Shown: positions 26,484-35,658 of the stretch, piece after piece
Layout: each line of letters begins with the position of its first letter
Numbering within the stretch: position 1 is the first letter of the stretch
Assembly: GCA_035718275.1 (NCBI GenBank)
Contig: DASTHI010000025.1
Span: forward strand, 186,001-250,000
Direction: 5' to 3'
DNA from: Pseudolabrys sp035718275
Lineage (GTDB): Bacteria; Pseudomonadota; Alphaproteobacteria; Rhizobiales; Xanthobacteraceae
Length of the DNA: 64,000 bases
Made by a program: the position numbers and the translations under genes
The notes under the pieces: model-generated
The model's input: only the letters and a program-made list of their open reading frames with translations
The model's database searches: none
What the model was told of the DNA's origin: nothing

Positions 26484-28301
26484 ATGACGCATTTTCGCTT
26501 TTCGCGACGCTCCGTTCTCCGCGCTCTTGCCGGTGCGCCGATGCTCGCCATACCGCGTTCCTTCGCGCAACGCGCATCACACGCCATCGCCATGCACGGT
26601 GAGCCTGAGTGGGGACCCGATTTCACCCATCCCACTTATTCGAACCCGGCGGCGCCCAAAGGCGGGCATCTTACCCAAGGGGTGCTCGGCACTTTCGACT
26701 GCCTGAACCCGTTCATTGTAAAAGGCCTCCCTGCCGCAAATATCCGGGGCTATGTCGTCGAAAGCCTACTTGCACGCGGGTACGACGAGCCTTTCACGCT
26801 CTACGGATTGATTGCGGACGGCGTCTTGACTGACGCCCAGCGAAGCTTTGTCACGTTCCGTATCAACTCAAAGGCGCGATTTTCCGACGGAAAGCCGATC
26901 ACTCCTGATGACGTGATATTTTCCTGGGAGCTGCTTCGGGACAAAGGACGCCCGAATTTCCGCACTTACTACGTGAAACCTCGTAAAGCCGTGGCGCTTG
27001 ACCAACGTTCAGTGCGCTTTGACCTCAGCGATGCAGACGATCGCGAATTGCCGCTGATTATCGGATTGATGCCGATCCTGGCAAGGCATGCGGTCAACCC
27101 GGATACTTTCGAGGATACGAGCTTCGAGCCGCTGCTCGGGAGCGGGCCATATACGGTCACGGCAGTCAGGCCAGGTGAGAGCGTGACTTTCACACGAGAC
27201 AAAAACTACTGGGGGCGTGACCTCGCCATCAATCGCGGCCTCTGGAATTTTAACAGCATCCGTTACGACTACTACCGCGACGGGAATACGCATTTCGAAG
27301 CATTCAAAAAGGGCCTCTATGACCTGCGCGTCGAAACCGATCCGGGGCGTTGGCAAACGGCATATGACTTTCCTGCGCTACGCGAGGGCCGGGTCACCAA
27401 GGAGGAGATCCCGTACGGACTTCCGAAGGGCATGAATGGCCTCGTGTTCAACACGCGGCGGCCGATGTTCTCGGATGTGCGCGTGCGCGAAGCAATTCTT
27501 CAACTTTTTGACTTCGAATGGATCAATCGCAATTATTTTTTCAACCTGTACAAACGCACTGCCAGCTATTTCGACGGCTGCGATTTGTCTTCGCGCGGTG
27601 TTGCGGCAAATCCTCGCGAGCGTGAATTGTTGGCGAGATTCCCGAATGACGTGCGTGCGGAAATGATGGCGGGCACGTGGGCGCCGCCTGTGACCGATGG
27701 AACGGGCCGTGATCGAGCGACTTTGCGCCGGGCATTCGCCTTGTTCAAGAGTGCCGGGTATGAACTGTCCGGCACGCATCTTGTTCACCGCGCGAGCGGC
27801 CGTCCATTTTCATTCGAAATCCTGACTACGACCCGAGACCAGGAGCGGCTGGCGCTAGCCTTTTCACGAAACCTTCGACGAGCCGGCATAGAAGCGCGCG
27901 TGCGCACGGTCGATGCAACGCAATTCGAGCGGCGGCGAATCAGCTTCGATTTCGACATGATGGAATACCGCTGGGAACAGTCGCTCTCTCCCGGCAACGA
28001 ACAGCTATTCTATTGGGGCTCAGCAGCGGCCGACCAGCAAGGCAGCCGCAACTATATGGGCGTGAAATCGAAAGCCGTGGACGCCATGATCAACGCGATG
28101 CTCAGCGCCACCACGCGCACCGATTTCGTCGCCGCAACGCGAGCTCTCGACCGTGTGCTCCTGTCGGGCTTCTACGTCATCCCTCTTTACTTTCCTCCGT
28201 CGCAGTGGCTGGCGCGCTGGACGCGAATCGCGCATCCCTCGCAAACGTCTCTTTTTGGCTATTTGCCTGAGACCTGGTGGCAGAACGACCTCAAGCCGTG
28301 A
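26484..28301 (+). CDS. Extracellular solute-binding protein family 5 (peptide ABC transporter type)
   Basis: A 605-residue periplasmic binding protein of the oligopeptide/YejA kind. The N-terminus has a Tat signal (FSRRSVLRALAGAPMLAIPRSFAQ). The body has the family patterns FNPFIVKG-like FDCLNPF, FRINSKARFSDGKPITPDDVIFSWE and GSGPYTVT. It probably captures peptides or related solutes for an ABC importer, yet no permease or ATPase gene is adjacent. The next gene begins 11 bases later. The TAT-dependent export is inferred from the twin arginine. Confidence 0.88.
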   Translation: MTHFRFSRRSVLRALAGAPMLAIPRSFAQRASHAIAMHGEPEWGPDFTHPTYSNPAAPKGGHLTQGVLGTFDCLNPFIVKGLPAANIRGYVVESLLARGYDEPFTLYGLIADGVLTDAQRSFVTFRINSKARFSDGKPITPDDVIFSWELLRDKGRPNFRTYYVKPRKAVALDQRSVRFDLSDADDRELPLIIGLMPILARHAVNPDTFEDTSFEPLLGSGPYTVTAVRPGESVTFTRDKNYWGRDLAINRGLWNFNSIRYDYYRDGNTHFEAFKKGLYDLRVETDPGRWQTAYDFPALREGRVTKEEIPYGLPKGMNGLVFNTRRPMFSDVRVREAILQLFDFEWINRNYFFNLYKRTASYFDGCDLSSRGVAANPRERELLARFPNDVRAEMMAGTWAPPVTDGTGRDRATLRRAFALFKSAGYELSGTHLVHRASGRPFSFEILTTTRDQERLALAFSRNLRRAGIEARVRTVDATQFERRRISFDFDMMEYRWEQSLSPGNEQLFYWGSAAADQQGSRNYMGVKSKAVDAMINAMLSATTRTDFVAATRALDRVLLSGFYVIPLYFPPSQWLARWTRIAHPSQTSLFGYLPETWWQNDLKP

Positions 28302-28311
28302 GGCATCGGCG

Positions 28312-29817
28312 ATGATCGTCGGCGGCATGACTTCGAGTTCAACGACCCTTGACGAACTGTTTCGCCGCGCAGGCGTGCGCCATTCCGATGAGCTGGCGCT
28401 GCTCGATCCTCCAAACCGGCAGGACTTTATGCATGGGACGCCAAGGTCTTTGACTTTTGCCCAAGCGGACCGCGCCATTTCCGCACTCGCTGCCCTTCTG
28501 CAGAGCCTTGGCCTCAAGCAAGACGCCCCAGTAGCCTTCCAACTGCCCAACACCGTTGAGAGCATCGTGGCGTTCTTGGGCATTTTGCGCGCGGGGATGG
28601 TGGCCGTTCCCTTGCCGGTCCTTTGGCGCCGGGGCGAGATCGTGGACGCGTTGCGGCTCATCGGAGCCAAGGCAATCCTGACCTGCTCTCGGATTGGATC
28701 AACGGACCACATCGAAATTGCGATGCAAGCCGCCGTCGATCTCTTTCAGATTCGCCAGGTATGCGCGTTCGGCAGCGATTTGCCGGATGGGGTCGTATCC
28801 CTTGACCGGATTTTTTTCGGTAGCAAGTCGGAATTGCCCAACACCTCGACGCGCCCGGAAGCCGCCGCCCGCATCGCGGCAATCACGTTCGGTCGTACTA
28901 CAAACGGTCTTTTTCCCTTCGCTCGCAATCACGTCCAGCTCACGAGCGGCGGGCTGGCCGCCTTCCTCGAATGCGGGGCCGGGCAAGATGCCTGTCTGCT
29001 GTCGAGCATTCCAATCACCTCATTTGCTGGGCTCGCTGTCACGCTCCTGTCATGGCTTCTTTCGGGTGGTACGCTGCACCTCCATCATGGATTTGATCGG
29101 AGAACCTTTCGCGAGCAGTGCGACTCTCTCCAAGGCGCAATTGTCATATTGCCGGCGTCCGTCGCACCGGCACTGAATGTGGAGCAGCGACCCGGACAAA
29201 AACAATCGAGAGTCGTCGCGCTTTGGCGGTCTCCGGAACGACTGCATTCAGCAAAGGCGGTCGAAAACGCCGCCGGGGTTGTCGATATCTTGAGCTTCGG
29301 AGAGGTCGGCCTTATTGCGGCCCGGCGCCTGGCACAGTCACCAATGCCAATTCCGCACGGGGTCGTGAGCGCACCGCGAGATGCAATCGGCGCTTTGAGC
29401 ATCATCGAAACAGGATTGAGCGACGCGGGTCTGCTTTCTCTGCGCGGAGCAATGGTCCCAAAGACCTTTGGACAAGATGCGAGTTCAGACGATCCGGAAA
29501 ATCCCGCCTTCTCATGGGTAGAGACCGGGTTCGTCTGTCAGCTCAATCGCGCGACACAAACTCTTGCCATTACCGCGCCTCCTTCCGGTACCGTAGCTGT
29601 CGGCGGGTACTGCTTTTTCCAGCAAGAGCTCGAGGAAAGCATCTGTTCGATCGAACCCGATGCAACGATCGTTTCCCTGCCGGACAATGATTTGGGCCAC
29701 CGGTTGGCCGGCACTTCTGAGCACCCTGAGCGGTTGATTGCTGGTCTTCAATCGAGAGGTGTCAATGCGCTGATTTGCAGGGCCTTCGTGCCAAGGGGTC
29801 CGTCCAAAACCGCATGA
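28312..29817 (+). CDS. Degenerate AMP-binding (ANL) family protein, probably a pseudoenzyme
   Basis: A 501-residue protein with an ANL fold in its N-terminal part (QLPNTVESIVAFLGILRAGMVAVPLPVLWRRGE is classic). Key catalytic motifs are missing: the phosphate loop TSGTTG-x-PKG reads FGRTTNGLFPFARNH, and I see no adenylation YG-TE motif and no C-terminal catalytic lysine. It may be a binding or regulatory relative. The reading frame is intact, so it is probably expressed. ATG at 28312 has GAGG 8 bases upstream and lies 11 bases after the binding-protein gene; an ATG at 28327 is an alternative. Confidence 0.75.
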   Translation: MIVGGMTSSSTTLDELFRRAGVRHSDELALLDPPNRQDFMHGTPRSLTFAQADRAISALAALLQSLGLKQDAPVAFQLPNTVESIVAFLGILRAGMVAVPLPVLWRRGEIVDALRLIGAKAILTCSRIGSTDHIEIAMQAAVDLFQIRQVCAFGSDLPDGVVSLDRIFFGSKSELPNTSTRPEAAARIAAITFGRTTNGLFPFARNHVQLTSGGLAAFLECGAGQDACLLSSIPITSFAGLAVTLLSWLLSGGTLHLHHGFDRRTFREQCDSLQGAIVILPASVAPALNVEQRPGQKQSRVVALWRSPERLHSAKAVENAAGVVDILSFGEVGLIAARRLAQSPMPIPHGVVSAPRDAIGALSIIETGLSDAGLLSLRGAMVPKTFGQDASSDDPENPAFSWVETGFVCQLNRATQTLAITAPPSGTVAVGGYCFFQQELEESICSIEPDATIVSLPDNDLGHRLAGTSEHPERLIAGLQSRGVNALICRAFVPRGPSKTA

Positions 29818-29907
29818 AGCTTACGCACGTGCCCAACGGCTGAGCCAAGTCATTCACGTTGCGGCAGCATAGCGAACAGCCTAGGCTCGGCCGAAAAGGA
29901 GGATTGC

Positions 29908-30564
29908 ATGGTAGATCGCGTGCCCGTTCGCATCGATGTTGTATCTGACGTGGTTTGCCCCTGGTGCTTTATCGGCAAGCGCCGGCTGGAGAAGGCGATC
30001 GCGATGAATCCCGACATAGCCGTTGATGTGCACTACCGGCCTTATTTCCTGAATGACTGGATTCCTCGCGAAGGAATTTCACGTGAGCAATATCTCACGA
30101 CGAAATTCGGTTCGCCTGAGCGCTACAAAGCCATAGCCCAACGCGTGTCTGCCGCCGCGACAGCCGAAGGTCTGACCTACGCCATCGACAAGATCAGTCG
30201 CCAGCCCAACACGATCGATCCGCATCGCCTCATTAGATGGGCCGGTGAGGCCGGAAAGGCCGCCGAGATGAAGCAGCGGCTCATGGATCTATATTTCACC
30301 GAGGGCGCCGATCTGTCGGATCGCGAGGTGTTGGTCGAGGCGGCCCGAAGCATAGGGCTCGATGCAGATCACGTGCGCAATTCCCTCGAAAGTGACCGCG
30401 ATGTCCTCGAGACCGAGCGGGAAGCGCTGTCCGCTAAGGAGGCCGGCATCGAGGGGGTTCCGTGCTTCATTTTCGGCGGCAGGTTCGCTGTGTCGGGCGC
30501 CCAGGCGCCGGATTATCTCGCTGAAGCGATAGCGCGGGCCCAGTCCGCGCGCGCGGCGGTATGA
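29908..30564 (+). CDS. DsbA-family oxidoreductase (FrnE-like)
   Basis: A 218-residue thioredoxin-fold protein of the DsbA/2-hydroxychromene-2-carboxylate isomerase superfamily. The redox motif CPWC is at residues 17-20 (SDVVCPWCFIGKR), and the cis-Pro loop GVPCF appears near residue 184. There is no signal peptide, so it is cytosolic like FrnE. GGAGG lies 7 bases before the ATG at 29908. It precedes a zinc alcohol dehydrogenase by 12 bases and may be co-transcribed. Confidence 0.88.
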   Translation: MVDRVPVRIDVVSDVVCPWCFIGKRRLEKAIAMNPDIAVDVHYRPYFLNDWIPREGISREQYLTTKFGSPERYKAIAQRVSAAATAEGLTYAIDKISRQPNTIDPHRLIRWAGEAGKAAEMKQRLMDLYFTEGADLSDREVLVEAARSIGLDADHVRNSLESDRDVLETEREALSAKEAGIEGVPCFIFGGRFAVSGAQAPDYLAEAIARAQSARAAV

Positions 30565-30576
30565 TCAGGTTTCGCG

Positions 30577-31680
30577 ATGAAAATTACTGCTGCGATCGTG
30601 CGCGAGCGCTCCGGCCCCTTCGTGATTGAGCAGGTTGAACTCTGCGATCCACGAAGCGATGAACTCCTGGTCGAAGTCGTGGCCAGCGGCATGTGCGCCA
30701 CAGACCTTCACGGCCGCGACGCCTACTATGCCACACAATTTCCGAAAATTTTCGGCCACGAGGGTGCTGGCATTGTTCGGGCGATCGGCAGTGCCGTCAA
30801 AGGGTTTGCACCCGGCGATCACGTCGTGATGGCCTATCCATGGTGCGGGGAGTGCCCAAATTGCAAATCGCAGCGCCCGACCTATTGCCTGCATGCCTTC
30901 GATCTCAAGATGAACGGCACGCGCGCCGATGGATCGACCGTTCATTCGCAAGGCGGCGCTCCGATTTTCGGCGCATTCTTCCAGCAGTCTTCATTCGGGA
31001 ATTTTGCGATAGCCAATGAGCGTTACACAGTGAACGTGCGGGATATTGCCCCGCTCGAGCACGTCTGCGCACTCGCTTGCGGTGGTCAGACCGGCGCGGG
31101 TGCAGTCCTCAATACGCTCAAGCCTCGAAGTGGTGACAGTTTCGCAGTTTTTGGTGTCGGCACGGTCGGACTGTCCTCACTGCTCGCGGCTAAAATTGCT
31201 GGATGCGACCCGATCATTGCGGTTGATGTGCATGAGCATCGTCTTTCACTCGCGCGCGAACTGGGTGCGACACACACCATCGATCATCGGCGCTCCTCGG
31301 ACAGCGTCGCTCAGATTAGGAACATTACGGGCTTCGGGGTCCGATATGCGGTCGAAACGTCAGCTTTGCCATCCGTGTTGCGGCAGGCAGTCGAGGCTCT
31401 GATGCCAGGAGGGGACGCCGTGCTCCTCGGCAGCGCGCCGAAGGGAACTGAGGTCGCTATTGAGACGCCATTTCTTCAAAACGGAAGGACTTTGCGCGGA
31501 GTCATTCAGGGCGACAGCGTTCCCCAGGAACTCATCCCCGTGCTTGTCGAGCACATCGCTGCAGGACGATTCCCTGTTGAAAGAATGATTACTTTCTATC
31601 CACTTGCAGAGATCAATCGCGCCGCTGCCGAATTCACCGCCGGCAGTACAATCAAGCCGGTGCTCCGGATGCCGCACTAG
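30577..31680 (+). CDS. Zinc-dependent alcohol dehydrogenase
   Basis: A 367-residue medium-chain dehydrogenase. Catalytic zinc ligands are in MCATDLHGRD and FGHEGAG. Four structural-zinc Cys lie in CGECPNCKSQRPTYC. The NAD-binding GVGTVGLSSL follows. It resembles class-III-type and aryl-alcohol dehydrogenases. Substrate not determinable. The gene lies 12 bases after the FrnE-like gene and its stop is 38 bases from the convergent mfd gene. Confidence 0.88.
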   Translation: MKITAAIVRERSGPFVIEQVELCDPRSDELLVEVVASGMCATDLHGRDAYYATQFPKIFGHEGAGIVRAIGSAVKGFAPGDHVVMAYPWCGECPNCKSQRPTYCLHAFDLKMNGTRADGSTVHSQGGAPIFGAFFQQSSFGNFAIANERYTVNVRDIAPLEHVCALACGGQTGAGAVLNTLKPRSGDSFAVFGVGTVGLSSLLAAKIAGCDPIIAVDVHEHRLSLARELGATHTIDHRRSSDSVAQIRNITGFGVRYAVETSALPSVLRQAVEALMPGGDAVLLGSAPKGTEVAIETPFLQNGRTLRGVIQGDSVPQELIPVLVEHIAAGRFPVERMITFYPLAEINRAAAEFTAGSTIKPVLRMPH

Positions 31681-31718
31681 TTCAGCGTGCTATCCGTCGC
31701 CGCGGGCAAATCGGAAAC

Positions 31719-34700
31719 TCACGCGGCCTTGGCCTCCTCGGCGATACTGGCAAGTTTGCGCAGAACTTCCGCTGTTCCTTTCAAGCGATCCTCAGGCCGC
31801 GGCCAGTGTTCGAAAACAACGAGCTGTTGAACCGCAGGATTCTTTGGATCATTGCGCATGCGCACGCTGGTTCCTCTTTCGCGAATGAAACGCATTAATC
31901 CTTCCGGATTGTCGAAAAGATTATCACGGAACGAAAGTACGATCCCCCTCGGCCCAGACTCGACCTTCTCCGCGTTCGCCCGTCGACTAAACGCCTTGAT
32001 GGCGACGACCTGGAGCAGATGTTCTACTTCCTGCGGAAGCTTGCCGAAACGATCCACGAGCTCGGCAGCGAAAGGATCGATCTCCGCCTCGTTGTCGATC
32101 TCCGCCAGCCGCCGATAAAGAGCAAGGCGGACGGAAAGGTCGGCTACATAGTCCTCCGGAATGAGCAATGCAGTACCGATCGTGATCTGCGGCGACCATC
32201 GTTCCTCGGCTGGTGCCGTAATCCCGGCCTTGAGCGTCATTACCGCTTCTTCCAGCATTTGTTGGTAGAGCTCAAAGCCCACTTCCTTGATATGGCCGGA
32301 CTGCTCCTCGCCAAGGAGATTGCCTGCTCCCCGTATATCAAGGTCGTGCGACGCGAGCTGAAAACCGGCGCCGAGCGTGTCGAGCGACTGCAGGACCTTC
32401 AGCCGTCGCTCAGCCTGAGGCGTGATTGGCTTTTGTGGAGGGAGAGTCAGCAACGCATAGGCGCGGAGCTTTGCTCGTCCCACCCGACCACGCAGCTGAT
32501 ACAGTTGTGCGAGGCCAAACCGGTCGGCACGATGCACAATCAGGGTGTTGGCAGTGGGGATATCGAGTCCGGATTCAATAATGGTCGTCGACAGCAGGAC
32601 GTCATACTTGCCGTCGTAGAACGCCGACATGATGTCGTCGAGGACACTAGCAGACATGCGACCGTGCGCCACCGCAACGCGAACCTCCGGCACAGTCTTA
32701 TCCAGAAACTCCTTTGCTCCGGGCAGATCCTCAATGCGGGGACAAACATAAAATGCTTGTCCTCCCCGATATTTCTCGCGCAAAAGGGCTTCACGCACGG
32801 TAATCGGATCAAACGGCGATACAAAAGTCCTCACCGCCAGCCGGTCGACCGGCGGCGATGCGATGATCGAAAGATCGCGCACCCCGGTTAGTGCGAGCTG
32901 CAACGTCCGCGGAATAGGTGTCGCAGTCAGCGTCAGAACATGCACTTCCGATCGGAGCGCCTTAAGCTTTTCCTTGTGCGCGACCCCGAAATGCTGCTCC
33001 TCGTCTATGACGATGAGCGCGAGATCCTTGAATTTTATGCTCTTGCCCAGGAGAGCGTGGGTGCCGATGACGATGTCGATGCTGCCGTCCGCAAGCCCTG
33101 CCCTGACCTTACTCAGCTCAGCCTGGGCGACCAGACGTGATGCCTGCGCGATCTTGACTGGGAAACCTCGAAAACGTTCCGAGAAAGTCTTGAAGTGCTG
33201 GCGGGCGAGCAGTGTCGTCGGCGCGACCACCGCCACCTGCTTGCCGTCGATGGCAGCGATAAAGGCGGCGCGAAGAGCAACCTCCGTTTTGCCGAAACCG
33301 ACGTCCCCGCACACGAGCCGGTCCATCGGCCGTCCCGACTCCAGGTCCTTGAGGGTTGCATCGATCGCTGCAAGCTGATCGTCGGTTTCTTCGTAGGGAA
33401 ACCCAGCGCAGAACTCTTCGTAAGCTCCGCTTGCGGCCGTCAAACGCGGCGCCGCCCGCAATTGCCGTTCAGCGGCGATCTTGATCAACTCGCCGGCAAT
33501 TTCCCGTATTCGGCTCTTCATGCGCGCCTTGCGCGCCTGCCAGTTTCCGCCCCCGAGTCTGTCCAGTTCGACCGCTGTGCCCTCGGAACCGTAACGCGAG
33601 AGGAGATCCACATTCTCGACGGGCAGAAACAGCTTGTCGCCGCCAGCGTAGTGGATTTCCAGACAGTCATGCGGAGCGCCGGCTGCTTCGATTGCCTGCA
33701 GACCCGCAAATCGCCCTATTCCATGGTCCAGATGCACGACAAGATCACCCGGGGCGAGGCTTGTCGCCTCGGCAATGAAATTTTCTGGACGACGAGCGGC
33801 GCGCCGCGGCCGCACCAGGCGATCGCCGAGAATGTCCTGCTCGCTGACGATTACCGCATCGGCCGTTTCGAATCCGGACTCGAGGCCTAATACCGCCAGC
33901 AGACACGTCGTTCTCGGAAAGCTCAGGGCCTGCAGCCAATCGCCGACGGGCGTGAGGCTTCCGACACGGTGATCGGACAAAACACGTAGCATCCGCTCGC
34001 GGGCGCCCTCGCTCCAGAGGGCGATGACGACTCGCTTTCCCTGTCCCTGCAGCGCCAGAATGTGGGAGCTCAGCGCCTCGAAGACATTCGTGCCCGGTTC
34101 TGCGCGCTCTGCGGCAAAATTTCGTCCTGCCCGCGCGCCGATCTCGATCGCCCCCTCATCCGGAGCGGAAAAGGGCGAGAGTCGCACCACCGCAGAGTCT
34201 TCGAGTCTCGATTTCCACTCAGCCGCCGCGAGATAAAGCCGTTCAGGCGGCAGCGGCCTGTATACCGGCGTGACCCCCTGCCTCAATGCGTCACATCTCG
34301 CTTCGTAGTAGTCCTCAATCTGCGCGAGCCGCTCCTGCATCGCATCGTCCGCCAGATGCTCGAGTGCAAACGCCGTCGCAGGGAGGAAATCAAAAAGGGT
34401 CTCAAGGCGCTCATGGAAGAGAGGCAGCCAGTGCTCCATGCCCGCATGCCGCAGCCCCGAGCTCACCGATTGATAAAGGAGATCGTCCGGAGGCACCGCG
34501 CCGAACTCGGCAACATACCCCGTGCGGAATCGGCGAATTGTCTCTGTTAGGAGTTGGAATTCCGAAACGGGCACGAGATCGAGGGCGCGCAGTTCATCCT
34601 CGCTGCGCTGCGTCTGCGCATCGAAGGCCCGCATGCTCTCAAGCATGTCTCCGAAAAAATCGAGCCGCACGGGCATATCCATTCCCGGCGGGTAAAGATC

Positions 34701-35246
34701 GAGAATGCCGCCGCGAACTGCATATTCGCCGGGCTCGCGCACCGTTGAAGAACGCAAAAATCCGTTGAGCTCGAGCCAGCCGACGATCCCCTGCATGCCG
34801 ATGACATTGCCGGGCGCAACCGAAAGGGCATGGCTAGCCACAAACTCGCGGCTTGGCACGCGCTGCAGCAATGCGTTGACGGTCGTGAGGAGGATCGAAG
34901 GCTTATCGCGGCCCTGCACTCGCACCAAGCGCGACAGCGCGATCATGCGCTGAGCCACTACGGCACTGTTTGGAGACACTCTGTCGTAGGGCAGGCAATC
35001 CCAGGCTGGAAACTCGATGCGTTCGATGTCGGGTCCGAAGAATGCGAGCGCACGTGCCAGGGCCGCCATTCGCTGCCCGTCACGGCAGACCACGGCGAGA
35101 GACACCGCGGGAGCACCTGCCGCCGCTGCAATCTCGCGGGCGAGATCGGCCAACACCATGCCCTCCGCCCCGTCTGCGACCTGCGTCAGGTTGAGAGGTT
35201 TGCGCGGTTCAAGCCGTGAGGCGAGCGCGCGTGTGACGGTGTTCAC
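31719..35246 (-). CDS. mfd: Transcription-repair coupling factor
   Basis: A 1175-residue helicase-like ATPase that removes RNA polymerase stalled at DNA damage and recruits UvrA. Domain order is the UvrB-homology N-terminus, an RNA polymerase-interaction domain (HGIGRFAGLQ region), two RecA-like motor domains (Walker A GDVGFGKTEVA, Walker B DEEQHFGV) and the C-terminal TRCF domain. Length matches the family. GTG at 35246 overlaps the sdhE stop by 4 bases, so the two are translationally coupled. Confidence 0.97.
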   Translation of the reverse strand: MNTVTRALASRLEPRKPLNLTQVADGAEGMVLADLAREIAAAAGAPAVSLAVVCRDGQRMAALARALAFFGPDIERIEFPAWDCLPYDRVSPNSAVVAQRMIALSRLVRVQGRDKPSILLTTVNALLQRVPSREFVASHALSVAPGNVIGMQGIVGWLELNGFLRSSTVREPGEYAVRGGILDLYPPGMDMPVRLDFFGDMLESMRAFDAQTQRSEDELRALDLVPVSEFQLLTETIRRFRTGYVAEFGAVPPDDLLYQSVSSGLRHAGMEHWLPLFHERLETLFDFLPATAFALEHLADDAMQERLAQIEDYYEARCDALRQGVTPVYRPLPPERLYLAAAEWKSRLEDSAVVRLSPFSAPDEGAIEIGARAGRNFAAERAEPGTNVFEALSSHILALQGQGKRVVIALWSEGARERMLRVLSDHRVGSLTPVGDWLQALSFPRTTCLLAVLGLESGFETADAVIVSEQDILGDRLVRPRRAARRPENFIAEATSLAPGDLVVHLDHGIGRFAGLQAIEAAGAPHDCLEIHYAGGDKLFLPVENVDLLSRYGSEGTAVELDRLGGGNWQARKARMKSRIREIAGELIKIAAERQLRAAPRLTAASGAYEEFCAGFPYEETDDQLAAIDATLKDLESGRPMDRLVCGDVGFGKTEVALRAAFIAAIDGKQVAVVAPTTLLARQHFKTFSERFRGFPVKIAQASRLVAQAELSKVRAGLADGSIDIVIGTHALLGKSIKFKDLALIVIDEEQHFGVAHKEKLKALRSEVHVLTLTATPIPRTLQLALTGVRDLSIIASPPVDRLAVRTFVSPFDPITVREALLREKYRGGQAFYVCPRIEDLPGAKEFLDKTVPEVRVAVAHGRMSASVLDDIMSAFYDGKYDVLLSTTIIESGLDIPTANTLIVHRADRFGLAQLYQLRGRVGRAKLRAYALLTLPPQKPITPQAERRLKVLQSLDTLGAGFQLASHDLDIRGAGNLLGEEQSGHIKEVGFELYQQMLEEAVMTLKAGITAPAEERWSPQITIGTALLIPEDYVADLSVRLALYRRLAEIDNEAEIDPFAAELVDRFGKLPQEVEHLLQVVAIKAFSRRANAEKVESGPRGIVLSFRDNLFDNPEGLMRFIRERGTSVRMRNDPKNPAVQQLVVFEHWPRPEDRLKGTAEVLRKLASIAEEAKAA

Positions 35247-35539
35247 TCGGGACCTCCCCGATGAAAGCGGCTCAGGCCCCGGAACAGCAGGGTATCGAAT
35301 TCCGCGGGAGTGGGCTCCGCTCCGCTGATCCAGGAAAAAATGAGTTGATCCGGAATCTCCAGCCAGCGTTCGAGTTCCTGAAGTTGCTCCTCAGTCAGCG
35401 TAGCAAGGCTCGCGTCTGCGAATGCGCCAAGAACCAGGTCCATCTCGCGTATGCCGCGATGGCGGCAGCGAAACAAAAGACGCCGTCGACGCGGATCAAG
35501 ACCATCACTGGAGATGGCGCTCGTCACAGTGTTCTCCAA
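35243..35539 (-). CDS. sdhE: Succinate dehydrogenase assembly factor SdhE
   Basis: A 98-residue protein of the SdhE/Sdh5 family. The FAD-attachment motif RGIREMD (residues 29-35) and the later EIPDQLIFSWISG pattern are present. It promotes covalent flavinylation of SdhA. It overlaps mfd by 4 bases, an arrangement also seen in other rhizobiales genomes, and diverges from recG. Confidence 0.92.
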   Translation of the reverse strand: MENTVTSAISSDGLDPRRRRLLFRCRHRGIREMDLVLGAFADASLATLTEEQLQELERWLEIPDQLIFSWISGAEPTPAEFDTLLFRGLSRFHRGGPE

Positions 35540-35568
35540 CGCGAAAAACCCGGACGTGGCCGGGCGCG

Positions 35569-35582
35569 CGTTTATATAAACG
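35569..35582 (+). repeat. Perfect 14-bp palindrome between sdhE and recG
   Basis: CGTTTATATAAACG is self-complementary over 14 bases and lies 30 bases from the sdhE start and 76 from the recG start. It is AT-rich in GC-rich surroundings. It could be an operator or overlapping -10 elements for both directions. Confidence 0.5.
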
Positions 35583-35658
35583 TTTCGCCGGAAATGTCAG
35601 CCGCTGCTTTACACAGGCCTGCATTGCGCAGGATCTGCTGACACGCCAGCATGCCACC

